Part shown: one piece after another, positions 1 to 9,629 of the stretch
Numbering within the stretch: the first letter of the stretch is position 1
How the letters are laid out: each line of letters starts with the position of its first letter
Source: Durusdinium trenchii
Taxonomy: Eukaryota > Sar > Dinophyceae > Suessiales > Symbiodiniaceae
DNA length: 64,000 nucleotides
Direction: 5' to 3'
NCBI GenBank assembly: GCA_963970005.1
Contig: CAXAMN010006635.1
Span: 76,284 to 140,283, forward strand
Program-made: the position numbers and the translations under genes
Notes under the pieces: model-generated
Seen by the model: the letters and a program-made list of their open reading frames with translations, nothing else
The model's database searches: none
Told to the model about the DNA's origin: nothing

Positions 1-1580
1 CAGCAACTGTGGTGGCACCCCAGTCGCCAATCGAGCGTACATCAAGAGCTCTGCCAGGACCTACAAAGTGACCCCTTGGAGTGTCTAAGTGACCCCCTTG
101 AGGGACTATGACTAAGTGACCTTATTCTGAGCTCTGAAACAGTCACGTTGAAGGTCCTGGTGGTGTACATCAACATTTCAAAAATAACCGCATCAGCGCT
201 TGTAGCCGCAGTGGCCGAGTTTGTCCCACTGATGCAGGATTCATACATGGATCTAGGCGGTCACTTGTCGAGGGCTGAGGTCTTTCTTTTCGTCTTTCTT
301 CTGTATCTGAATCTGGACCTCCAAGCAACCTGTATACCATGGGTAAGGAACTACCACGTGTTCTTCCAGGAGCATGTCCCAATACTGCTTGGAGACTCTA
401 GGTAGACCTGCCTGGCCCAAGATTTTGTCTTCAGACTTTGCACCGTTCGCAATCCAATCTGTCTGACTTGGGCATCATTTCGGCCGCCTTGCTTTCAAGG
501 ATCCCAAAACACCAGAATCCCTTTAGAGAGAAACACTCCATATACACATGAATTATATATATATACACTAAATACAGCCCGGAATCTCTTCTTGAGTATA
601 GGAACCTTAGCGCAGGTGGCTCGGTGGCCATGAAAATCCCTTTGACCATACTCTTCCCTTCACGGTCAGCCTCGGTGGGACACAGCAAGAGGGCCTGCCG
701 CAGCGGCAAGCCGCAGCTCACGCGCCGGATCAGGGCCCAGGGAAGTTGGGTGGAAGAAATGGACACCAATCTCAGGGGCCATAAATAATCTCTAAGGAAT
801 TTTTAGTACGTGTGAAAATCATCTGAACATCCTATTATACTGAGTCATGTTGTGGCACTTCTGTTTTGTTTGTTGCCCCTGTCAGTGGCTTTGCTTTGTG
901 AGTGCCCTCGGGGCGTAGTCAAAAAGTCCTATTTGCGGGCAACAAACAAGCCATAAGCCATCGAACAAAAGCTGCAGCAACACTTGTCAGGGAGTTTTTC
1001 TTCGATTGAACGAAAACTCACGAGACTCATCCTGTCAAAGCATCACAAGGGTTTCACTGCTAAAGTCCCCACCGAAAAGCCACTGATGCCTGTGGAGAAG
1101 TGGGAGTAGCACTGGCTCTCAGCTTTAAAGTGTTATTCGCAAAGTAAACGTGCTAGGGTATCGTCAGGCATGGAACAAGGGGTTCAGCTTTCTACCTCAA
1201 CCGCTCCGACCTTTCACAAGGCTGACTCAAATCCCAGGGATCCAAATACCTTCTCTCAGAAGGTACGACTGGACCCTCCAATAGGGAATTGATACTGGTG
1301 GCGGTTTGTAGATCGTCAGGGCTCTCTGAGAGCCACCACAGGGGCACAAAGGAATGCTCTACTGCCCCTGACCATCTCGGTTAGTACCTCGAATAGAAAC
1401 ATTGATATCACGCTGCTGTTTTCGCTACAAAATAGATGTTTTCGTTTGATCTGACGGGCGGCCTGACGGGATGTTTGGTACAAACCAAGGACTCGTTCAG
1501 ACACGAGGCATCAAACATCTGATGTTCCAACGTTTTTCGAATCGTTAGAACCTCGTTAGGTGACTGGACATTTACTCGGA
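1..1580. other. No gene recognised
   Basis: Open frames of 60-110 codons occur on both strands and overlap each other, with no recognisable domain and no consistent splice signals. A short TA run lies near 555-570. Around 1250-1285 there is one copy of the dispersed GGTACGACTGGACCCTCC motif. A 16-base A run follows at 1588-1603. Confidence 0.6.
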
Positions 1581-1656
1581 ACAATCGAAAAAAAAAAAAA
1601 AAACAAACGGACACCTTGCCTTCTTAAACCCCAAAAACCCAGCGCTGTCAGCTCAG

Positions 1657-1818
1657 ATGTCAGCTCAGTCCCTTTTCTTCGCACCCCCGGTGGCTCGGTC
1701 TCCCGGGCGGGACTGGGCGGACACTTCCGCGGCCGCTCCTGGGGACAAAGGACCGAAACGTCGTTTGTCTACGAGGACCTGTTCTGACGGTCGGAGGGTA
1801 CCGATCTGGACTTCAAAG
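1657..1818 (+). CDS. Possible exon ending at a canonical splice donor
   Basis: A GC-rich open stretch on the plus strand stops at AAAG|GTAAGT (donor GT at 1819-1820), followed by a second GTAAGT a few bases on. The encoded segment is basic and rich in Ala, Pro and Arg, with no recognised motif. Two frames are open, so the frame is undecided. The only real support is the donor and the change in composition; it may be chance. Confidence 0.18.
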
Positions 1819-1829
1819 GTAAGTAATGG

Positions 1830-2400
1830 TAAGTACCCATGTGCTTAGTCCGATAGTCCAAATGTCCATTGTGTTTGTGGGTGTGATTGGGTGTGGGGTG
1901 GAACGGCATCCCCCCACCCCCCAGCCACGGCATGGGACAAATGTATGTTTTTGGTTTCCCCCGCGGTCCAGTTGTCTTGGGGATAGATTGTTGTGATTGA
2001 CCCTTGCGTTGTTTTTGGCACGACTCCAAAAAGCTTTAAGAAGATAAGGTGTTCCTCTCACATGAGCCACAAGTCTCGATCCTGTTGGGGTCCAGTTTAG
2101 GAGAACACCAGCAGGTGGGTCCCATTGTGCATGGGAACTGGAGCTGTCTTTTTTTATGTGTTTTGCATTCTCAGGGGCATGTTGAACAGCCAGCAGCTAG
2201 TTGTTGGATCATGGAAGATGATGGAACATTGTGTTCTCATGACTTATAGTTGAAACATCACTGAACATGACTTGTCACTTGACTGAACAAGTTCTGACTT
2301 ATCAAATCCAACAATCAATTCTTTGCAACCCACACACCTGGTTTTCCAGGCTTCACTGGATAACCCTCTTCAAGTTCACCCAACCCGAAGTCTGGACCTT
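1830..2400. other. No gene recognised
   Basis: Nothing beyond short chance frames on both strands. A C run near 1910-1921 and T-rich tracts are present, but no repeat or coding signature. Confidence 0.55.
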
Positions 2401-2409
2401 GAAAAGTAC

Positions 2410-2700
2410 CTGGATGCCGAGTCTTTTCAACGTATTCACATGCTTTTCTCCTTCTTCTCCCAAGTCCATCTCGGGATTTAGCGTCTGACTCGGCACCCAT
2501 CAAGTCAGTCAACCTGCGGAGGCCTGTCCCCTCCAGTCACCAAAATGGACGCTTCCACCTACTGAAGAACATCCGGCCTCTTCCACGGGCCGACCCGTCA
2601 GCTTGCTCGCTTGGACGTCTGAGATGACCTGGACGGTGTCCCACAAGGATCTACCTCCGGAGAATTGATGTTCGTCTCTTCGCATCGTAGGTTTTAGTAT
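2410..2700 (-). CDS. Candidate exon(s), unidentified, frame change in the middle
   Basis: Two minus-strand open segments abut at about 2509-2512 in different frames. The first (2509-2700) reads as a soluble, Gly/Ser/Gln-rich segment ending in a stop. The second (2410-2512) is charged, has an Arg-rich stretch (GLGRRRRKACEYVEK), and ends at a plausible donor CCAG|GTACTT (exon end 2410). Composition is richer in GC than the flanks. The frame change could mark a small intron, an indel in a relic, or two unrelated chance frames. No family is recognised. Confidence 0.25.
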
Positions 2701-3121
2701 TTTGGAGGTGCATAAATAGACCTGGACAAGTTTAACACAATACACAAAATGGACATCACGATGGAATCTCAAGAAACACACACTTGGTAATTGCATGCTG
2801 CTGTAAATGGTCAATGTAATGGATAACAAATGATAATAGTTATTGATTGGATAGGAATGATATATTTAGTTCATCTCCTGCCTCCTTTTTGGAGTGGGGT
2901 CTTTGGAGACTCCAAAAAGTGCCTATATAGAAGTCCAAAGACTACATTTCACACCACCAAAGTAAAGGGTGTTCCTTTTCGGATTAGCTAAAGACATCTA
3001 AAGACCACATTTCAAGTGGTCTTGGACTTCCATGGCCTAGACGTTTGTTGTGTAATTCTTGCCCACCTTAAGAGCTCTGGCCCTTTCTCCACCAACAGTC
3101 TTAAGACACATTCAACCGCTT

Positions 3122-3145
3122 GGAGGAGGAGGAGGAGGAGGAGGA
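3122..3145 (+). repeat. (GGA)n microsatellite
   Basis: Eight consecutive GGA triplets. On the minus strand they would read as a Leu/Pro/Ser run inside an 87-codon chance frame. Confidence 0.9.
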
Positions 3146-3352
3146 TGTGGCTTGATCCATACCCTTGATGAATGGGTTTCTGCACACTTGCAGCTAAACA
3201 AGCCTCCACAATACTGATCACGTCCTTCCAATAGTAGAGGAACCTCATTGAAACTACCCCAACCTTCTCATTCAAACTTCAAGTGCTGAACCTCCCCCTC
3301 AAAGAAAACACTCGCAACAAAAAACAACACCAAGCCGATCACTAGTCAGTCC

Positions 3353-3474
3353 TCCCCCTACTAGTAACAAAGGGCATCGCTACGCACGAAGCAAGGACGC
3401 TACTAGGAGCGCTCCTGGCCATACTAGGAACAAGCTTTGCCACGAACGTAGCAAAGGGCATCGCTCTCGTATCT
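3353..3474 (+). repeat. Dispersed GGGCATCGCTAC / CAAGGACGCTACTAG repeat, copy A
   Basis: The stretch alternates GGGCATCGCTAC, AAGGACGCTACTAGGAGC and CTCCTGGCCATACTAGGAACAA. The same blocks recur at 14008-14085, 28912-28985, 38666-38796 and 45505-45572, in variable order and either orientation. A GC-rich island follows directly here. Confidence 0.75.
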
Positions 3475-3534
3475 GAAGTACCGAGCCCTGAGCAAGCCCC
3501 AAGGGGTCAAGCCCAAAAGAACAGTAACTCCAAG

Positions 3535-3712
3535 GGGTCGTTCACCCACCTGTCCGGCCTCCGCCCTCCTCCGCCCGAGGCTCGCACCTCGACGCAGTAG
3601 TTCTGCGGCACCGGACCCCGACGACCCAGGCTCACCGAGCGGCTCCCGCCGCTGCGATGCCTCGGGAAACCGCCCGAACGCACGAGGCCGAAGCGCCGAA
3701 GCATGGAGAAAC
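3535..3712. other. GC-rich island, coding strand undecided
   Basis: This island is much richer in GC than its surroundings. Both strands are open in at least one frame over the whole island, because GC-rich DNA lacks stop codons. The minus-strand reading is Arg/Gly/Ala-rich; the plus-strand reading is Pro/Ser/Arg-rich. No domain is visible, so I do not call a gene. Confidence 0.4.
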
Positions 3713-3714
3713 AC

Positions 3715-4150
3715 ATCGTCTAATGAGTCTAATACATGATGGATCCTATTGGAGTGAGTATTTGTTTTGGTTTAAACTCGCACTACGACTTGGACTGTGA
3801 TGCTGAACAAGATGGGGAAAGAACATGGAACATTGTGATTGAAACAGTGCAAGACATGATATTGCAAGTTTGCCAATTTGTTCGGGATATAATTAATAGA
3901 TTTCGCCTGTTTGGGGTGGTACCATGGGCCAAGAAGACTGAGTGTGTACTGTACTGTATGCATAGCTTTGGTTAGTTGCACCATGTATCCATGCCTGCTT
4001 CTCAAGGGCAGCTTCAAGAATGCTTCCAACGATCTGTCCCGGACAGATTACGAAGCAGCAGATTCTTCATCAAAAAAAATGATGAACATTCCACCATGCA
4101 TAATTCCAGGAGGAGCAACCTGTCAAAAGAGACGAATCTATGAATACTAC
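3715..4150. other. No gene recognised
   Basis: AT-balanced DNA with overlapping 79-93 codon frames on both strands and no recognisable product. Confidence 0.5.
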
Positions 4151-4157
4151 GAATACT

Positions 4158-4297
4158 ATATATATATATTGGGTCTATCCTATTACCAGTAACAGCGGAT
4201 GATGATGGTTAGTAAAGGCCATATTCGCAAATAGTGACAATTGTTTACCGACTGTCACAGGTAATTGGACAGACCCAATATATATATATATATATAT
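4158..4297. repeat. Foldback element with TA-run arms
   Basis: The left arm (4158-4186) is a TA run followed by TTGGGTCTATCCTATTAC. The right arm (4261-4297) is GTAATTGGACAGACCCAATA followed by a TA run. They are inverted copies differing at only a few positions, separated by about 75 bases. The layout is that of a small non-autonomous foldback element. TA runs are mutable, so outer ends are approximate. Confidence 0.75.
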
Positions 4298-4503
4298 CGA
4301 CCTCATAGCTGATAACCATGGTCTTCAATCACAAATCTATATTATATAGGACCTATTGACTAAGGAGAGACCCCTGCCGTCCAGGACCCAGATCTGCAGC
4401 ATCTCGACTCATGCCAAACTCTTCGAACGAACAAACACCACCCTTGTTTATGTGAAAACGTTCAATCCAAATCGTGGTTTGAGTATTGATTTGGATCCAG
4501 AGT

Positions 4504-4695
4504 CTACCGGACACGTTGCGTGTCACCACCGTCACCCCTCTCCACGGCGACTCTCCGGTGCGCGCCAGGCGCGCGCCTCTCGTGATCCGCTTTGGCCCGA
4601 GGCGCCTGGGAGCCGCTGAGCGGCTGGCTGGCTTCGGCGTCAAAGCTGCCGACGTCTACGGCGTGGAGCACATGTTGAGCACCCCGGTGGGGTGA
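4504..4695. other. GC-rich island, possible exon, strand undecided
   Basis: A sharply GC-rich block is open on both strands. The plus reading ends in VYGVEHMLSTPVG and a stop; the minus reading is Ala/Arg/Asp-rich. Neither matches a family I know. It may be an exon of an unidentified gene. Confidence 0.3.
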
Positions 4696-4845
4696 AGGTG
4701 GAGGATTGGCCGATTGGCTAGTCTTTCCATCAAATGTGTGATCCAAAGAGCCAATAGATGTTGCATCGAATAGCAATATCCAATGTGTTTTCCAGCCAAT
4801 CATTTGGGTGGAGCCATGTTCCACTTTCGAAGCCTATGGACCCAC

Positions 4846-4978
4846 TGCCACCCAGGTACAGTGATGCTTTCGACATTTGATGTATAGACAATTTCGTGAG
4901 GGTCGGGTCGTACCTGAGGTACGGTGGCAATGGATCCCCAAAAAGGCTTCCTGGACCCTCCGGGTCCTACTCTAAAAG
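4846..4978. repeat. Foldback copy of the GGTACC/GGACCC family
   Basis: The left part reads TGGACCCACTGCCACCCAGG followed by TAC. The right part reads GTACGGTGGCAATGGATCCC, an inverted and diverged copy. Between them a second GGTCGTACCTGAGGTAC motif occurs. The same CCACTGCCACC / GGTGGCAGTGG arms are perfect in the element at 29011-29118. Confidence 0.6.
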
Positions 4979-5300
4979 ATGGTACTAAGAGTGAATGACC
5001 CGAACAACAAACAGGTACGAGCGCACTTATGTTCAGGAGGTACGAATGGGTCGACTCCAGTGCGTGCTTCTTCCAAGAAGGCAACATTTTTCCGCGGAAA
5101 GTACCTGACTGACTTGTGCACACAATGTGTGCACATGTGTGTGAAATATTAAACAAGTATCTGAATATATCTGTTATCTGATATTGGTCCTTATTGGTTA
5201 CTTTCCACCCTCGGTGTTGGCTTCCAGAGTGTCCAACGCACCTCTCGACCCATACCTATAACCTCTTCTTGGGCAGAAATTTCTGCCTATTATGGGTAAA

Positions 5301-5622
5301 GGCGACTTTGCCCGTGCTTAGGCGTTCTTGCCCCCTGTAGGCGTTCTTGCCCCCTTTGGGCGTTCTTGTCCTTTTGGTGGCATTGCTCAAATAGATGAGG
5401 ATCCACCCACCACTGATTCCAGGAACTTTCATAGTGAGGTACATTTGTTTGTCAGGAATTCACTTAATGTTTCTCTTGTGATCTCTTTTGTATGTTTTTA
5501 GTTTTTCTATGCTTTGATTCATTGATTTAAATATTTTTGCGTAGGTGTTCTTCCTGTCACTTAGGCGTTCTTACCCGTTACTTGGGCGTTCTTGCCCGTT
5601 ACTTAGGCGTTCTTGCCCGTTC
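5301..5622 (+). repeat. TAGGCGTTCTTGCCC minisatellite in two blocks
   Basis: Block one (5301-5375) and block two (5541-5622) contain degenerate tandem copies of a roughly 20-bp unit with core TAGGCGTTCTTGCCCGTTAC; unit lengths vary. A single further core is at 6586-6600, beyond the assembly gap. The DNA between the blocks is AT-rich and shows nothing else. Confidence 0.8.
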
Positions 5623-5819
5623 CCCCCTCACTCCAATCAGTAGTTGGGCGGACAACGGAATGGTAGCCTTTTGGGGGGAGTGAGCGACATGAGTTTCAAT
5701 AACTTTAGACTGGGGATTAGCGTCAAGTGGCAGGCGGTCGTTTTCTCAATTTTTGTCACTTAAATTCTGGTTCTGCCTCCTGCATGCAAGAATGCATGTG
5801 ATTGTGCCTCGGCGTTTTT

Positions 5820-6003
5820 GACGGCAAGGGACTCATTTGCGACACCAAATCTGACTCATTTGCGACACCACCGCCCCCCTGTATTCCTCTCATGTACGAC
5901 ACCAAATCTCTCTCATTCGCGACACAGACACATACACACATGTGATTGCAAGCATTAGGTTGGGTGGGACATTAGGTTGGGGTGGGGCATTAGGTTGGGT
6001 GGG
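5820..6003 (+). repeat. Short tandem blocks running into the assembly gap
   Basis: Repeats of ACTCATTTGCGACACCAAAT occupy about 5826-5928. They are followed from 5953 by 17-18 bp copies of CATTAGGTTGGGTGGG, still in register when the N run starts. The gap therefore probably lies inside a tandem array that the assembler could not span. Confidence 0.75.
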
Positions 6004-6403
6004 NNNNNNNNNNNNNNNNNNNNNNNNNNNNNNNNNNNNNNNNNNNNNNNNNNNNNNNNNNNNNNNNNNNNNNNNNNNNNNNNNNNNNNNNNNNNNNNNN
6101 NNNNNNNNNNNNNNNNNNNNNNNNNNNNNNNNNNNNNNNNNNNNNNNNNNNNNNNNNNNNNNNNNNNNNNNNNNNNNNNNNNNNNNNNNNNNNNNNNNNN
6201 NNNNNNNNNNNNNNNNNNNNNNNNNNNNNNNNNNNNNNNNNNNNNNNNNNNNNNNNNNNNNNNNNNNNNNNNNNNNNNNNNNNNNNNNNNNNNNNNNNNN
6301 NNNNNNNNNNNNNNNNNNNNNNNNNNNNNNNNNNNNNNNNNNNNNNNNNNNNNNNNNNNNNNNNNNNNNNNNNNNNNNNNNNNNNNNNNNNNNNNNNNNN
6401 NNN
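6004..6403. other. Assembly gap, 400 N
   Basis: Exactly 400 unresolved bases. The round number suggests an estimated gap size rather than a measured one. Confidence 0.99.
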
Positions 6404-6478
6404 GTGGAGCTGGATTGGAGCTTTATGACTTTATGAGAACCAAGCAAGGGCCCAGAAGCACACAGATTCTCTAAAAGA

Positions 6479-6560
6479 AAAGCTCTCCGCGTCACAACTG
6501 AGAAAAGCTCTCCGCGTCACATTCGAGACAAAAAAACGCGTCACAACCGAGACCCTTTCC
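6479..6560 (+). repeat. AAAGCTCTCCGCGTCACA direct repeats
   Basis: Two near-identical copies of AAAAGCTCTCCGCGTCACA are followed by two shorter CGCGTCACA copies separated by GAGAC. They resemble the GCGACAC repeats on the other side of the gap, which supports one array spanning the gap. Confidence 0.6.
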
Positions 6561-6689
6561 GTTTTTGACTCTCGAGGCTGCAGCTTAGGCGTTCTTTGCA
6601 AAAACGGGCTGAATTTTCTGCCTAAATGGCGTTGGGCGGAAAATATTGCCTAACGAGGTTCTAGGTATCTATCAGGTTGCAGAACCCCC

Positions 6690-6785
6690 TGTTGTCCAAC
6701 CATATCCTCAGGTTCGGTGGTTGGACCCTCCTGGCACCCACCCCAACCGTCTTCGAAACGGAGGTAGGCCAGGAGCCCTACGGAA
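6690..6785. repeat. GGTTGGACCCTCC / ACCCCAACC foldback copy
   Basis: GGTGGTTGGACCCTCCTGGC is followed by CACCCACCCCAACCGTCTTC and then GGAGGTAGGCCAGGAGCCCT. Related copies lie at 12976-13020, 21613-21662, 32365-32400, 36582-36682, 45785-45835 and 57195-57265. The GGTTGG and CCAACC halves can pair. Confidence 0.65.
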
Positions 6786-6959
6786 CATACCTGAAATTGC
6801 TGGAACTTCCAAGTGTATTGGACATGTGAGTGGTCGGCAGGTTCTTCATCTGAACGCTATTGTCGAGGGGAGATGCTGGCTAGAAACACACTTCTGGATC
6901 CCAAATGGTTCTTCCTCCAACAGCAGTCGTCATCTGGCCATTCTGAAGTCTAAAGACTG

Positions 6960-7940
6960 ATACGCACTGCAGTCAAATGTTCTTTCATACACATAACATC
7001 AAGGAAATCGGATACAAACACACATGTATACTATATACTTGGTTTCCAAATATCATCCATTTCGGAAGACATTTAATACTCTCAAATGATGTGCCTCAAG
7101 AGATGGTCTGGGACTTCGAGGGCATCATCATCATCATCATCAACATCATCCCTGGCTTTGTTTCCGTCTGGTCTGAATGCCCCAGAAGAAATTGCTTGGA
7201 GCTTTACGATTGAAACATGTTGAATGTTGAAACCGTTTTCTGCAGAAGTTACAAAACCCTGTCAGGTGGAAGCTTGGGTCGTCTGAACTATTATGCTTGC
7301 ATGTTCTGCATGAAACAAAACCGCTACCAAATTGGTGACGGCCTGGCAAACAAGAGCTGAGGTCAACACCTGAAAAGCTGGTTTTCAGCTGTACGAGTCA
7401 GTGTGGTGCCCCAAAACTCGTGACCAAGGTGCCCCTTGCTGAGTATATATACAAGAACCAATTGGTTGGAGGGTTCCACACAGGCTCAGCCTGTCTCATG
7501 GTTTCATGCTGCAAAACTTTGTTTGTTCAGCTCCCTAGCACTCGTTACAGCCTAAATGGAAGAACCTCTAAACCGCGGCCGCGACCCAAACACGACCCTG
7601 GTTCAGTAGGGGCCGGACTCCAGTCTTCTGGAGAGGGCGTCAAAACAATCCCCGGCAACAGAAGCTGAAGCTGTTTAGAGCGTCTGCCCAAGTCTTGCAC
7701 GATAAAGCAGTCATTGCACATTCAATCCAGATGCTTTCCATCCTAACCCACGTCTTTGCACAAAGTGTTGAACTCTCAAGATATAGTATAGAGACTGTAT
7801 TCAAGGGGGTCCAGGTACTTCCTGGGGATCATTTGGGGCAGTACTTCGAGATCTGGACGAATTAGAACATCCTCAGAAACAGTCTGGGACTTTTTGTACA
7901 ACTTGGATTTGCTTGAGGAGCCTGTCAAACTTGAAAAATA
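6960..7940. other. No gene recognised; CAT microsatellite inside
   Basis: A (CAT)n run occurs at 7122-7151. Short chance frames only on both strands; no domain and no convincing exon. Confidence 0.5.
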
Positions 7941-7955
7941 TTCACCAGAAGGGGA

Positions 7956-8225
7956 TTGACCCAGATGGAACATACACAACCACCGAAACAGCAAAACCAA
8001 GCAAAAAAGACCGTGCCCAGAAAAAAAACACCAAAAAACACACCACCTCCCAAATCTCCCGACTCACGGCCCACGGCCTCAGGCGAAGAAGGAGAACCCC
8101 CATCTGGGCGCCGTGGGCCGGCCGTGCCGAAGCGGCCCCAACGACGGGCGACCCGACCGGACGCGCCGGTCCGGAGCGGCTCATCCCGGTCCGGCTCAGC
8201 CACAGAGCGGGGACATGAGCCTATA
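7956..8225. other. GC-rich island, possible exon, strand undecided
   Basis: After a C/A-rich leader the block 8040-8215 is strongly GC-rich and open on both strands. The plus frame is a Pro/Arg/Ser-rich, low-complexity sequence of disordered type ending at a stop near 8270. The minus frame is Gly/Arg-rich and runs into a hydrophobic Phe-rich tail. Neither reading shows a domain. Confidence 0.3.
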
Positions 8226-8269
8226 AAAAGCCACATACTATACTTGTACTCAGTTTCCGAGGTAGTTTG

Positions 8270-9460
8270 AAACTCCAGGTATACAATGTGTATATAGATT
8301 ATTCTAAATAATCATAGACCACAACAAAAACAACTCTCAAACTTGTAGGAGGAGAACAAGGCACAAACCGAGTATGGAGACGGTTACAAGGCGGCTCTTG
8401 TGTCCCCCCTTTTCTTGGCTATTGGATCGTCTCTCTGTGTTCTCCCTCGTCTAGAGGGTGGATGTGAAAACCCTGTGGATGTCTGCATGTGTGGTGTATT
8501 TCTCCATCGGTCGGACATTCTCAAGTGATCAAGTAATTGATGGATGAATCTATCTATGTTTGTGTATAGTGAGCTACATGCAAATTAGTTCGTTTGAGGC
8601 TTGACTGCCCAAGCCACTTGGGTCCTAGATTAAGAATGTGGGATCATCGTCCCTCTTTCCAAGTGGTAGACAGCAGAGTCCACAATGTAATTCAACATGG
8701 TGACTGGTCGTTCACCAGCGTTTTTCTTCCTGAAATGTTGTTTCATGTGTATCTTTCGTTCCCAGTCTGGTCCTTTTTCAGTGCCTTTTCCGGCTGCGCT
8801 CCCACACAGACATTGATGTGGAAACCACGATGTTATTAAGGGAACGTAGTCATACGACCGTCACAAAAACAAAACTAGATGGCAGGGTTTGAAAAAAAAA
8901 ACATCCCTTTGCCAACGGATACCTGGATATGCCTGGTGGTATCTGGTGGTATACAGGGAAATTGCAGGAAAGCAGCATCCGAGTTTGGTGTGCTTCGCTA
9001 AAAAAAGCCAAAACAAATGCGGTATGTGGTCTCACCTGACTGTTACTCTTGCAAACTTTTATGCTCAAGGTCGAAAAGCACACCTTCGCTCTGTGGGTCT
9101 GTGGGGGCCTTCGACCAAGCTGCCCGTCTTCGACCTGCCCCCCCCTATGCCCGCTCAGGCCAGGGCCGGGCCAAGCGAGGGCACCTGGTCGAGAAGAGCA
9201 AGCACCGGCACTGAGGAGGAGGACCCCCTTGCTGTCCCAATCCCAAGAACTTTAACACCTGTCCGAACTTGAACATGTTTTCGTTTCTTTCTTCATGTTG
9301 GTTCTCATTAGCTGGAGGACTTTTTTCCCATCTCTTCGAACAACCTGACCGGTGGTTACTTTTAAAGGTGTTTCCTTTTTTGTGAAAGATCCAAAGTGAG
9401 TGCATGGAATCGTTGGATCGGCTTGTTATGGAAGTCAATCAAAAGAAACAACACGCCCCC
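8270..9460. other. No gene recognised; GC-rich patch at about 9100-9235
   Basis: Mostly featureless. The GC-rich patch near 9100-9235 is open in several frames on both strands. A minus-strand CAG|GTGAGA donor-like site lies near 9033. I see no recognisable product. Confidence 0.45.
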
Positions 9461-9469
9461 TAAACCACT

Positions 9470-9620
9470 TCAATGTACCTGGACCCTCCAAAGTACTCCA
9501 CAAAATAGGACATGACCCTATATAGAACAGGTACCAGAACTCATGTTTTAGGGTACTTTGAGACTCCCTATGGTATACGTGGAGCTTTTGGGGAAGTTCA
9601 GTAAGACATGACCCTAGGGC
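9470..9620 (+). repeat. GGTACC / GGACCCTCC / GGACATGACC motif cluster
   Basis: GTACCTGGACCCTCCAAAGT, AGGACATGACCCTATATAG, GGTACCAGAAC, GGGTACTTTGAGACTCC and AAGACATGACCCTAGGGC occur within 150 bases. These modules recur throughout the window, often with GGTACC, GGACCCTCC and GGACATGACC close together (for example 33645-33690, 54285-54630, 55110-55240). Confidence 0.6.
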
Positions 9621-9629
9621 ATCAAATAC

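Noticed and set aside
3535-3712. Gene calls on GC-rich islands (also 4504, 8040, 11930, 20940, 33200, 36715, 45415, 55425)
   Set aside because: Several frames on both strands are open only because GC-rich DNA is poor in stop codons; strand and frame cannot be chosen.
5890-6495. Long frames across the first gap
   Set aside because: They exist only because N positions contain no stop codons.
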